The notes below the pieces were generated by a model. That model made no database searches. It saw only the letters and a program-made list of their open reading frames with translations, and was not told the origin of the DNA. From contig OW799234.1 in assembly GCA_941918925.1 (NCBI GenBank), positions 62,786,968 through 62,850,967 on the forward strand: a stretch of 64,000 bases of DNA, read 5' to 3'. The position numbers and the translations under genes were made by a program. The stretch comes from Phyto melanocephala (Eukaryota > Arthropoda > Insecta > Diptera > Rhinophoridae). Of this stretch, positions 46,461-57,179 are shown in pieces (position 1 is the stretch's first letter; each line of letters opens with the position of its first letter).

Positions 46461-48228
46461 CTAACAAAGTAGCGATTCACAGAATTAAATCAAAAGTTCT
46501 GATAGTATTGACCTGACTAACATGAAATACTATTAAATACCTTCGACGTGTAATTTAAAAAATCATTAAAGCTATTGTTATGTGTTTGAATTCGTTGTGT
46601 ATGTGGTTACATGGCTAATAGCTAAAAGAGCTCTATGCAAAACAACATACAAGTGCATCTACGCATACATATACATATATATGCATGTGTGCTTAAAAAC
46701 TGACTAGAAAAAGTATGTTTTGGCAATCAACATTGAAATAAAATAGTATGAGAATACTAGAAAGTAACGGGTAATTAATTTCGAATGCAAAACAGGGCCA
46801 TATTACAGCTGTATATCTGGCTACTACTGCTTGTAATTTTCAAAAGTGGGCTTGAGAAAAAATTTAAAAAAAAACACAGTTTTTCTAACAGATGATGGTT
46901 GTTGCCGTAGTCAAATGTGGATGTGGAGGGGAAACGAGCAACAACAAGAATTATGTTGTATGTCGCACTTGAAACACAAATAAAGTTACAAATACTTACA
47001 GCCGCCGCATACAAATTGTAAAACAATTGCAGAAAGTAAGTTTGAACGAATGAGATGGCAAGAAGTTTTTAAACAATGCTAAATATTCATACAATTAAAA
47101 AAAAAAAAACAAAAATAGTCATAGAGAGATGAATCGACTAACGTACTTTTTACTTGGCTGACTAGAAGGCAAAAATAATGCTGCTCAAAGTATTCAATTT
47201 ACATTCTAATCGAGAATAAAATGAAAATTTCACTTTACAGGCAGTTTGTGCCACATGCAACCAAACACTGCCAAATACACTTACGCACACACACACAAAC
47301 ACACTTCGAAAGACAATTGAAAGTTGTTGGAGTATGTGTAAATAGTAAATGAATTGCACTTGTACATTGCAGAGGAAACAGCAGTAGCAATATGTTTCTT
47401 TGCTTTTTTGTTTTTGCTGTTGCATTACAAAATGAACAACGTCATTGTTGCAGCTATTGCTGCGAAGGAAAAAGAAACCATAGAATAAGAGACCAGTTAC
47501 AATAAATTGTTACAAATTTACGACATGCTGCAACGCCACGCGAAATGAGAAAAACATATGTTGAAGGCACACATGCACACATGCGACTACTGCCAGTATG
47601 AATTTATTTTCAAATACAAAACCAAAATCTTTTTATGTCAGATTTATGTCTGTCTAATCTTTTGTATAAAGCTCGTTACTTATGAACTACATTTTTTCAC
47701 TCACAATTTATATAATTATTTATGTTAAATTGTCTTATGCTACGATTATGCACAAGCTTCCAATACTGTTCAAAGCTTTCGTCAAACGAAAAAGCCTAAA
47801 CCCATAGATAGGGCACTTAGGCAGACGGACTGATGGATAAACAAACGAACGAAGAAAACCACCAGTCCACCTGTTGATAGCATGTTGGCCATTTAAAAAG
47901 ATGTTTATTTTTATTTTTTTTTCGTTATTATTTGTTGTAATATTTACAATTTGCTTGTTGCAACACTAAAGTTTTTTTTTTTAATAGTTACTTAATTTCA
48001 TTGTTCAGTGTTGCCACACATGTGTGGAGTGTGCAACAAGCATCATGAATATTTTTGTGCAGATAACTCGCTACACTTTGAACTGTGTAAACTGAACCGA
48101 GAAACTCACACTTTCAATAATTCACCTAGAGATTTTAAAATCTATCTACAACTTGATTGCGGTTGTAATATTTTAAAATTTATTAATAATATTTACGACA
48201 AATATCATTTGTTGTAGTTGTCGTAATG
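46461..48228. other. No transposon or gene recognised
   Basis: The longest stretch without repeat hits in this half. It contains CAACAAC and CACACA patches (47260-47310), ATACATATAT simple sequence and T runs. A Cys-containing frame at 48008-48217 follows a TTCAG acceptor-like site, but I find no donor or family. Confidence 0.4.
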
Positions 48229-48386
48229 ATTCTTCAGACCGTTGCTCGATTGTGTGTCTTTCAATAGTTTAAATTGAGTTAGTCTAAAATTGAGAAATGT
48301 CAAATGAAATGCAGAAAAAAACTTGACGTTTTGGTGTCGTACACATTCAACATCGGCACTTAAAATTTAACCACCCTTTATTTTGT
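48229..48386 (-). mobile_element. Mariner-derived MITE end fragment
   Basis: GTTGCTCGATTGTGTGTC, GAGAAATGTCAAATGAAAT and CACTTAAAATTTAACCACCC match the 5' part (non-coding leader and terminal repeat) of the MITEs at 37263 and 54982, with TTTA after the end. The rest is missing. Confidence 0.65.
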
Positions 48387-48563
48387 GTAACAATTTACTT
48401 ATGCATTTTGAAATATGTTTCCCTTCGTTATATTTTATCTCATTAGCATCTAGACAACTTGCCCTTTCATCATTGTAATGCAGTTTTATTTCCCAGCCGG
48501 GGTAGGGCTCAGTCTGTCCGCGGCTGGTTTCAAAGGTCTGCTTCCTTTGAGAATAAAACACTA
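48387..48563. other. GC-richer patch beside hairpin
   Basis: 48485-48535 is GC-rich (CCAGCCGGGGTAGGGCTC). A minus-strand frame 48367-48609 (80 codons) reads across it with no motif recognised. Confidence 0.3.
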
Positions 48564-48723
48564 ACTGCCTGTTCAACGATGTCGAAAGAAAACACAAGCA
48601 AAATTTCATTCGTACAAATATATTGAAAACAACAACAAAACTAAAAATTTGTTTTTGTTTTCAACGTATTTGTGCGAATGAAATTTCGCTTGGGTTTTCT
48701 TTCGACATCGTTGAACAGGCAGT
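48564..48723. repeat. Long near-perfect hairpin (74-bp arms)
   Basis: Arms 48564-48637 and 48650-48723 are inverted copies (ACTGCCTGTTCAACGATG… and its complement) with about six mismatches in 74, separated by 12 bases. Transcription through either strand would give a long stem. It could be a fold-back MITE, a recent inverted duplication or a hairpin-RNA source. Confidence 0.8.
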
Positions 48724-48814
48724 AAGTTGTTGGTTGGCTTGAACTAAAATCACAGTTCTGTAGCAAGGAAACCTTCGTTTGCAATGTCAATGATTAGCGG
48801 GGAATGTTCAAAGT

Positions 48815-50010
48815 ATGAATTCGTATTTAGACGAATATTAGCAAAATGCGGAATGCTTTATATTCGGATACTAGGAACTACGAGTTATTGTTACGACGTA
48901 TATAAGGAAAATACGGTAGGCCTTATATTCGGTAGTAATAGATTACGAGTTAGCAGCGTTGTCAACTTTAAAATTTCAAAAAGCACCTATACCCCTAAAA
49001 AAGCGCGTAATTTTCATAAAAAATCACTGCGTTTAAAATGTGTACAAATTTAACTTTACATTTGCTAATATAATCATTACTTAAAAAAATTAAAGCTTTT
49101 AGATGCCAGTTGCCCCCTAAAATAAATTATTTTACAAATGGCAATAAGACTGGAGTTTTGTTCGATATCGATAATCGAAATACAAGTCTGAAGATATTCT
49201 GTTCTTTATATTATTAGGCCAAAACATCCAAATGTACTATCAATGCAAATATTAACCTCATCAGGGTGTCAATTTGTGCTCTAAAAAAATTTAAAATGAA
49301 AAGTATTTGCATATTAATTTCTCTTTTTTTATTTTCACCAAGGTTTGATCAACTTGAAACTGTACTTACAAAATAAATTCTCGTAACAATTTCATTTTAT
49401 AAAAAGTAGGTGGTTTATGTCTCATAAACCATACAGGATATCAACAAACCAGAATCGGAAATAAGTTTCAGTTAATAATAAACAAGCAAAACACTCAAAT
49501 AACAGAAACATTGTATACTATCAATCCTTATAATCTTCTTAATTATTAGTTTTAGTATCATAAGCTGAAAGTATTATCAACATAATATCATTTTACAATG
49601 AGTAAATATTTTTTAACTTTGTTAAGATACAAAATACGTAATTGTAATTAAAGATATTTACCCTTACAAAAATTGTTTTCATTTAAAAAAATTATTTTCA
49701 AATTTAGTATTTGGTGTCACCGAAATAAAAATAAAAGCACTAAAAACTTAAAAAAAAATCACCAAGCACTAACTCGCAATTTTTTCGCTTCCAAAATGTT
49801 AAAAATCACCAAAAACGGTGATAAAATCACCGAGTTGACAACGCTGCGAGTTAGTGTTATGATGAATATAAGGAAAAGACGGTAGGCCTTATAGTCGGCT
49901 ACGGTAAAAATACGAGTTAGTTTCGACAACGAACACAAGGAAAATTCGGAGGGCCTTGTATTCGGCTATGATAAAAATACGGGTTAGTTTCTACAACGAA
50001 CACATGTATG
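48815..50010 (+). repeat. About 66-bp minisatellite interrupted by hAT element
   Basis: Units contain TACGAGTTAG, ACGAA, ATAAGGAAAATACGGTAGGC and CTTATATTCGGCTA; starts near 48815 (diverged), 48880, 48944, 49910 and 49977 (partial). The third unit is split by the hAT element at 48954-49846, whose duplicated 8-mer CGAGTTAG is itself part of the unit. Confidence 0.75.
48954..49846 (-). mobile_element. Non-autonomous hAT element in minisatellite
   Basis: Flanked by CGAGTTAG at 48946-48953 and 49847-49854. Ends CAGCGTTGTCAACT (left; AACTTT follows) and its inverse AGTTGACAACGCTG on the right. The right subterminal region has the GGTGAT/ATCACC repeats of the 14188 element, inverted. At 893 bp it is shorter than that copy, and no transposase coding is recognisable. 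Confidence 0.85.
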
Positions 50011-50526
50011 GGGAACAGATATCGGCACAATTTCGGGTCGTACTTTAAAGGGCCAATTCAAAGTACCACACGAGCGATGTCGGTAGCTGCTCCATTCTTC
50101 CTTAAAACTTTGACGGTTTATACTAAACTTGCTATCAACCCAATGAGAATTATTTGTATTACTATGGGTATATAAATACAATTTGTAATGGCACGTTACA
50201 TCATAGACAACATGTACATGTGTCACGTTCTTCATCCTACATTGATACCTTAAGTAAACACAAAGGATTATTAATTATTATTACTTAATATTCGAATGTT
50301 TTAACCCTCATGCATACTACTAGTAGTACGTCAAATTAGCATTTTTTTTTTACTTTTCCCGCCGCTTCTTTTAGAGACGTAAAAGAAAAGATTTTAGTTC
50401 TACGAAGAAACTAAAGCTTTTCTTTCCGCATACATACATTGAACTCATGAATTTTGCACGTGAAATTTCCATTCACCAACATCTGTACGATAAGAAATAT
50501 GTCTCATATTAGTAGTAACAACTGAC
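50011..50526. other. No gene confirmed
   Basis: 50011-50100 is less AT-rich; a minus-strand frame 49984-50235 (83 codons) has no known motif. TACTAGTAGTACG near 50323 is a short palindromic patch. Confidence 0.35.
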
Positions 50527-50685
50527 CTTAACTGAAAGAAACTTAGTTTGAGGACTAATAATCCAAGGTAGAAGTTCCAATTTAAAAGATTCACAATTGA
50601 AATAAGGCTTAACGAAATTTTTTCGCAAATGCCAGCCAAAACCCGTATGATGATGTCCAATAGCCTCTCTTATGCTTCTAAGGCG
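50527..50685 (-). CDS. Candidate host exon, unidentified protein
   Basis: On the minus strand, CCACTTACCACTTCAG precedes 50685 (a plausible acceptor), and AAG|GTCAGT at 50527/50526 is a good donor. The enclosed 159 bases are exactly 53 open codons: RLRSIREAIGHHHTGFGWHL, RKNFVKPYFNCESF and KLELLPWIISPQTK are readable blocks. Composition is less AT-biased than the flanks, and no repeat match was noticed. I do not recognise the protein. Chance is a real alternative, since the frame also runs on upstream for 13 codons. Confidence 0.25.
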
Positions 50686-52599
50686 CTGAAGTGGTAAGTG
50701 GATTATAAAAATTATTAATGTCAATTATTAAAATACAAAAGTTACTCTAGTGGGTTTCTTGGATTTATCTGTGTAACAAACCTTTAATCTATAAAGCTTT
50801 TGTTTAATTGTTGTGTTGGTCTCTTTAAGATTCAGAGATTTTTTTCAATTTTAAAAATGACAACTGTTTTAAAGGGGTTGGAAATATGCCTTAATATATT
50901 TTAAGCTTGATTAATGCCTTTCTGCTTAAGCTTCTTCTATTTCGCTTAACGCTAACGCCAATATGACTTTTCTGAATAAAACAGCAGTTTTATCTAATAT
51001 TGTTTAATAAAAAACCTAAAAAATAACAATGAAAGTTGTTTTGCAGCCAACTTCACTATATAACGCTCTGTCAAAATATTGGCATGAAAACTTTTGACAG
51101 CTTTTAAAACTTTGCCGCTCTGTCTAGGTTTCGCGTTAAAAAAAATCATGTCTCTCAGTATATATATTTTGTACGATTAAGGAATTAGTTTGGATTTTTG
51201 TATTGTTTTTATTTACAGCTCTCAGTATCGTTAAAATATGTATATCAATTAGTTTAAACGTAATGTCTTTTTTTCTCTTTAAAGAAAATGTCAATGTATT
51301 ACGTTCTTAACGTAAAAATCCATTTTCTGTAGACTTCTACCTAACGAAAAGTCATTGTACGAAAAATATTTAATAAACAGTAACATATCTGGTGAATTCA
51401 CAGGGTGTCCTAAGTTTCGTATTGTCATAATTTTTCAAAATTTTGAAAAGCTTTACAAATTTTACAATAATCAATGCAATTTTTTTTTTTATTAATTTAA
51501 ACATATTTGGAAAACTACATGAATATGATAATACGATACTTAGGACCTCTTGTGAATACACCAATTTTGTCTGTGCGGCTGATTTTGTCAGCTGATTTGT
51601 AATAAAAATCTAACGAAAAGAGTATTTAGTGGTAGTAGTGTGTGCGACTGTTGGTTATTCTTTAAACAGTCCTTGGTATTCACAGAGGTTAAACCAAAAT
51701 AACTCAAAACACAAATGCTACCCTAAACACTTCAAAATCTCTGCAATTGTCGGCATATAAAAAATTCTAGAAATTATTGAGAGAAAAAACTATGTCGCAC
51801 TTAACTGTCTTGCTGAAATCTGGCAACTGTTTAAACTTAAAATATTCAAACTTAATTTTTCGTTTTATTGAGTGAGAAGTGAAAGCAAAAACAACTTGAA
51901 AGATTGCGGTATTTGGTTGAGTTCTTTGTGTCTTTATTTTCTCTTGTCGTACCTAAATATTACTTTCTAACTAATATACATGCATACATACATTAATGTG
52001 TGTAGGTGGCAATGCCACAAAAGTACACATTCCAGCACTCACTTAAACACATAGATATTTTGTCTGACATATGGTAGACATATAAATCTTAGTGAAGTGT
52101 AGGTTTCACACAACCATAAACTATGTGTAGTTTGAGGCTTTAATGATTTTGGCATAGACACTCATATCAAAGCCAAACAAGAAACAGTAAGAAAACCGAC
52201 CTGCTGGGCTAATTATGTTTGATTTGGAAATTAGTTGTTGCATGACTTTAGTGTTTTCCTTGGGCTGGGTAGTGAAGATTTATTTTATTTATTTTTTTGC
52301 TTGATTTGATTTACAGAATTACTTTTAAACCAATTTTATAATTATTTAATAATTCTATTTAATTATTTTGGCCGAGTGCCGCTATTTAATTAATTTCTAG
52401 TTTTTTTATGGATCTTAATGATTTATGGCACAAAAAATGTGGACTAAGTTTAATTTTAAATGGTTTGAATTTATAATAAAGTATTGAGTGTATGCGTCTG
52501 TGTATATTTTTCTTGATTTTTTGGCCTATAGTTTGAACAAAAAAGAAAATTAGTTGAAATGTTAAATGTGGGTTTATCCAGACTACCTCTGCCACTACC
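50686..52599. other. No gene recognised
   Basis: AT-rich. A TACATACATAC patch near 51980 and T runs near 51481 are the only structure noticed. Confidence 0.4.
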
Positions 52600-53480
52600 A
52601 CTTATATCGGGTGATTCATCATGAGGTTAGATTATCAATAGAGTTTTTTCTTTACAGATCACAAATGACTTTTATCAAACTGCTTTGCCATTTTTGGTTT
52701 CAGTTTCGTTTGGCAAGTCATCATGGAAAGATTTTCACCACAACAGCGTTTCCAAATTGTTCAGCTGAATTGCGAAAAATAGCGTTGAGGGAGAAATAGT
52801 TTACGGCTTTTAATCGTGAATTTTCTGGCTTAAAGGATACGTTAGTAAACAAAATTACTGTATTTGAAAAGTATGGTGTGGTTTATGGGCTGGTGGAATT
52901 GGTCCATTGAGACATTGCTAACCGCTATCGCATGTTGTGAACAGACTATTTGCTTTCTAAAATTCAAGCGCATAATCTCGGTGATTCTTGGTTTCAACAA
53001 GACGGCGCTAAGAGTCGAACACTGCGTGAAACAATGGAATTGTTGAGAATCATTTTGGTAAGCACTTAATTTCATGTTTTGCTACGGCTTAAACTTTTTT
53101 TCTGGGGATATATATGTGGCTTGGGGCTAAAAGGGCCAATGTCAAAATATTTACTTTTAAGAAAACTTGAATTGAACTTTGACTTTTACATATGCTTTCA
53201 TAGTGACATTGGCCAGCATTTTATTTATGAAGCTGTTCTCGGTTAAGTATGACTTTAGCTGTTTTACCCTAATGAAAAAGAGCAAGAAAACAAATCTAAT
53301 AAAATGATTAACTCAAAAGCGTAAAAAAGTGACATTGGCCCTTTTAGCTCCAAGCCGCAGATATAAAGTCCGAGGTCTTCAGAAATAAGCCAGCTATGTC
53401 TAACTCTGTGGAAGCCAACATTAATCATGTTATTCGCGAGATACCAGTTGCTGTGCTCGAATAAGTCGCCTAAAATTACA
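52600..53480 (+). mobile_element. Mariner-like element relic interrupted by a MITE
   Basis: ATG at 52722 opens MERFSPQQRFQIVQLNCEK then stop, an N-terminal HTH start. After a deletion, 52870-53090 reads VWCGLWAGGIGPL, the FQQDGA region (split frames) and FGKHLISCFATA. After the insert at 53115-53359, the C-terminal part resumes: YIKSEVFRNKPAMSNSVEAN then INHVIREIPVAVLE. The GWGY-type motif before the insert and IKSEVF after it are adjacent in relatives. Confidence 0.7.
53115..53359. mobile_element. 245-bp MITE with 8-bp target duplication
   Basis: Inverted ends TGTGGCTTGGGGCTAAAAGG and inverse of TGCGGCTTGGAGCTAAAAGG, each continuing GCCAATGTCA, about 30 bp with two mismatches. Left flank GATATATA (53107-53114), right flank GATATA (53360-53365, two bases shorter). 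Removing the insert and one flank copy restores the mariner reading GYIKSEV. An 8-bp duplication fits hAT or P-type elements. Confidence 0.8.
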
Positions 53481-54594
53481 GCACCTCACACGTAGTAGTG
53501 ACCAACATTTACATGACATTATTTCCAAACAGCAAGTGCCATAAATTTATCTTCTTTTAATTGATGGTAACAATTTTAAGTTCACTTTAAAATTTATATG
53601 TTTAATTTTACATTATATATTGGACCTCACAAAAAAGCACCCTTTGCTAAATGCAATGACAGCAGCACCAAGAATCTCAGTTAAAAGTACACAGCAACCA
53701 AAGCACGTATTATTAGATGTTAATCGGTTCGAGAAGAACTGCTGGCATCATCTGTTGGTAAAATCTGATTGTTTTATGTTTAACAGTAACTTTGTTTGTA
53801 ACATAAAATGTTTTTCTTGGTTTAAGCTTTCTTACTTAGTTTAAGTGAATAAAAATGAAAACATTCAACAAACTGCGCCACTCACTCACCAGTTACACGT
53901 ACTGGCTGCCGCCATCTAACACCAACTATGGATTGTGTTGTTTAGTTAAGTTACAGTTTTTATTTAACTGTGGTACCAAATGTTACTAGTTTTTTTTTGT
54001 CTCTAGCCAACTGTTTGGTAATTGAGTCTAGTGAGAAAATCCAAACAGGGCGTGGGAAGGCCTTCTCAGTTTAATAGAGTTGATGCCATAATAGTTTTAT
54101 GTAACTCTATTTAAAAGTTTTTTTTTTAACACTTGCATTTATATTCAATACAGTCAAGTTGAGTTGTTATAAACGTATAGTATAATATTGCCTTAAGTTT
54201 TTAGGTTAATATAGAAGAGAGGATGCAGATTTTTTAAAATAAATAAGGATTTTTGTTTCAGTATAGATTGGTCAGATTTATTACTGCCGTTAAAGTTAAT
54301 TAAAAAAAAATTACTTAAATTGAAAGAAAAATAATATTGAGGACAAGTTAACATTCAAATATTGTCTACAACAGTAATAGAATAAAAAAAAATGAAAACA
54401 CTATTTAACAATTAAAGACAATATTTGTTGTCATAAGAAAATTGTGACGGTTCAACATTTTTGGAAGAGTCGATTATTTGTATTTACAGGTTTATGGTGG
54501 TATACAGCATTAAGAGGAGTCGTAATATTCGTCTGTAATAATTATTTAGAATTTTTATTGTTTTTAAAGTTACACCATTTATACGTCCGATAAG
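53481..54594. other. No gene confirmed
   Basis: A 74-codon plus frame (53620-53844) and a GC-richer patch near 53885-53930 have no known motif; the rest is AT-rich. Confidence 0.35.
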
Positions 54595-54981
54595 TCCATA
54601 GTTGATGAATTAACAACAGCGACGTATGCAGATGATACAGGTTTTTTACTCTTAAAATTCCTTAGTTAATTGAGATCTGGTTACAATAATCGAACATCCA
54701 AATTAATACAGAGAAATCTGTCCACGTAACTTTCAGATGAAGAAAGTTACGGTTCCTAGGACTTAAATCTGAGTTGAGTTTAGAACACAAGGTAATTTTA
54801 TACAAGATAATTCTAAAGCCCGTTTGGGTCTGAGAAACAACCAAAATGCGTTGAAATACTACAGGAATATCAATCTATTAGCATATGCTGCTTGCTTTAT
54901 ATGCAACAATTACTTACATAATGATCTTAAAATATGTATGATAAGGGAGGAGATCAATAGTTGAAATGAAAGATATATATA
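54595..54981 (+). pseudogene. Jockey-like LINE reverse transcriptase fragment
   Basis: Reads TTATYADDTGFLL with the YADD catalytic box, then INTEKSVHVTF, FLGLKSELSLEHK, ILYKIILKPVWV and a DLKI..I.EEI end. These are consecutive landmarks from the RT palm to thumb of Jockey-clade ORF2, with stops and deletions. It is continued at 55573-55665 after a MITE. Confidence 0.7.
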
Positions 54982-55570
54982 AAGGGTGCTTAAAATTTAA
55001 GGGACGATGTTGAATAAAACACAAATTATTTAGGAAATTATTAACATTTCTTTTTGTAACGATAATTGGTATGTTTAAATTATGTATGGAACAAAGTATT
55101 GGCAAAATGATTACCGCGACCTCGGCGGCACACCTCCGTCCGATGGTCCAAATTTTCAATGACAATGTTGATGCTCGATGTTGGGCACAATGATGGGTTG
55201 AGGTTGACTGCTCTTTTGCCACACTATCGCGAAAAACAGCAATGTTTTCCGTTCAACGAACTAAGAAGACATTCACATTTCATACAGACCAGTTTTGCTA
55301 AAATTTAAATATTTTTCACAATTCTCCTGATTGTGGACGAATTTGAACGATTATGTTGACCAAAAGTATCACGAAGCGCACGAAATGCATTGTGATTTGA
55401 ACGCCCATTTTCATAATAAAACTGAAAAACTTTAATGCGTTGCTCGATTGTGTATCTTATCCATGGTGAGTTAGTTTGAAATTGAGAAATGTCAAATGAA
55501 ATTTAGAACAAAATTTTACGTTTAAGTGTAGTTCACATTCAACATCGGCCCTTAAAATTAAGCCACCCTT
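54982..55570 (-). mobile_element. Mariner-derived MITE, free-standing copy
   Basis: Ends AAGGGTGCTTAAAATTTAAG and inverse of AAGGGTGGCTTAATTTTAAG, flanked by TA (54980-54981, 55571-55572). The minus strand keeps STHHCAQH then TLSLKIW-type remnants, that is, the same jump from the N-terminal region to the C-terminal end as the MITE at 37263. It interrupts a LINE remnant. Confidence 0.8.
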
Positions 55571-55572
55571 TA

Positions 55573-55665
55573 CAAAGGCTTAGTAATCATTCAAATGTGC
55601 TAGCTATAACATTTTTAGATGACAGTGATAAGACACAAAGACTGATAAGGTTTAATGTACTTGTC
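55573..55665 (+). pseudogene. Jockey-like LINE ORF2, C-terminal end
   Basis: Reads QRLSNHSNVLAITFLDDSDK and TQRLIRF.VLVLL, close to the RL.NHPN.LAVNLLD…R..VLDLL terminus of Jockey-type ORF2, then ends in a TAA-containing tail. It is the direct continuation of 54595-54981. Confidence 0.7.
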
Positions 55666-56527
55666 CTTTTAGGAGCTAGTTAAATGTATTTTTGTTATTT
55701 AGTTATTGAATGTTTTTTTTTCTTCAGTTTACTGGAACTGGAAAGATTAAATTATTGTTAAATAAAAATTTTGCTTAAAATTTCTTATAAAATAGATTGC
55801 AGTAAATAAAACAAAACAAAAAAATGTTAAAAAAATTTTGTTTAAATTTTTAAAATTGTCTTTGTTAGAGCAAATGTATGAAAAGTTCAACAATTGATAT
55901 TTTTAAAAATAAAATTAATATACATAAATAAGCTTCATCCATTTCTTAAAGATGAAAGAAAGGTTTTTGTTTATTTTTAACCCAAGAGAATGATTTTATT
56001 TTATTATTATTTCTAATTACCAAAATATAATGAAAAAAAATTTTTTTTGTTCCTAAATTAAAAGCAACAAATGGATAAATTATTTATTTCAACAAAAGCT
56101 TGCAAAAATTATTTCTTTAAAAAAGAATTTTAAAATTCTTTTACTCGCAATAAACTTTTTAAATTTAAACCAGCATTAGCTTAATAAAGAGTGGCTGTTA
56201 TTGAATAGCATAGTTTTTAATGATTTTTACATTTTGCCGGAGTAATTTTGTAATAACTTTATTTAAAGTGTGACAAATAATTATTTACCTGTCAGGCACT
56301 TGATTAGATATGCACACTCTATAACTTTTTATTGTGAAAATTGCTACATAGACAAATTTGTATTGCTTAGTTGTGATAGAAAGAATTTTACGGCTGCATC
56401 TATAGAACTTTATTTCGTTATAACAATTATGACTTTTACAAAAAATGTCCAAAGAATTTATCTAATTCTTCCAGTGTGAAGGAGCCATTCAATAAAATTA
56501 TTAAATTCTAATTTCATTAAACAGACC
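55666..56527. other. No gene recognised
   Basis: Very AT-rich. May include LINE 3' untranslated sequence at its start. Confidence 0.4.
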
Positions 56528-56687
56528 TGGGGCCATTATTACAATTTGCCGTTAGATAAAGGCAGGATTTTGTCGGACCACTAAATAGCTTTGAATTATA
56601 AATATAAAGCCTTTATTTATTATTTTTTTATCTATTAAATTTAATTTTTATTAATAATAAAAACAATAAAAAATTCAAATTGTAACA
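56528..56687 (+). mobile_element. GGGCCATTATTACAAC MITE, left arm
   Basis: GGGGCCATTATTACAATTTG, CCGTTAGATAAAGGCAG, ATTTTGTCGG and the A/T spacer match the left 130 bases of the 33565 MITE. The right arm is missing here; a matching inverted arm lies at 61405-61452. Confidence 0.65.
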
Positions 56688-56739
56688 ATCAAGTGTCCGC
56701 CATCTAACGTTTTTTTTCAACTAGTGCTTATTTCGTGAA

Positions 56740-57165
56740 CAGTAACACTTAGCTCATGTCTGATTTGACAGATTATGAGTTTTATCCTTCCGCTGAACGA
56801 AAAGGTTGTGTATACGCTTCGCTAAGTGGGCCTGCGATCGAATTATTGAAGATGCCGATTTTGCCAATAAAAAAATCATCTTTCCAGATGAAGCTCATTT
56901 TGTTCTTGGCACACGCCCACGCACGCATAATTTGAAAAGCCGATACACCCAAAACGAGCCACTGTTTGGTACGGATTTTGGTCCAGAGGCATAATTGGGC
57001 CATTTTTCTTCGAAAATGAGCAGGGAGGGAAAATGAGCGATCGTTATCGGGCCATGTTGAACGAATTTTTGTTCACAAAAATTGAAGAGGAGGATATTGG
57101 CAACATTTAGTTTTAATAGGACGGCGCACACTGCTCTTTCCCCATATAGGCAAAACTAGAGTTCT
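56740..57165 (+). mobile_element. Mariner-like transposase relic (central part)
   Basis: Reads RFAKWACDRIIEDADFANKK, IIFPDEAHFVLG (first catalytic Asp), then FWS-like residues, GPFFFENEQGGK, SDRYRAMLNEFLFTKIEEED and DGAHCSFP (second Asp, FQQDGATCHT position). N- and C-termini are not recognised. Frame changes and a stop before DGAH make it non-functional. Confidence 0.7.
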
Positions 57166-57179
57166 TATCGCAGAATGAC

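Noticed and set aside
48008..48217. Small Cys-rich protein after an acceptor-like TTCAG
   Set aside because: Cys spacing matches no known domain, there is no donor site, and the frame ends in AT-rich sequence.
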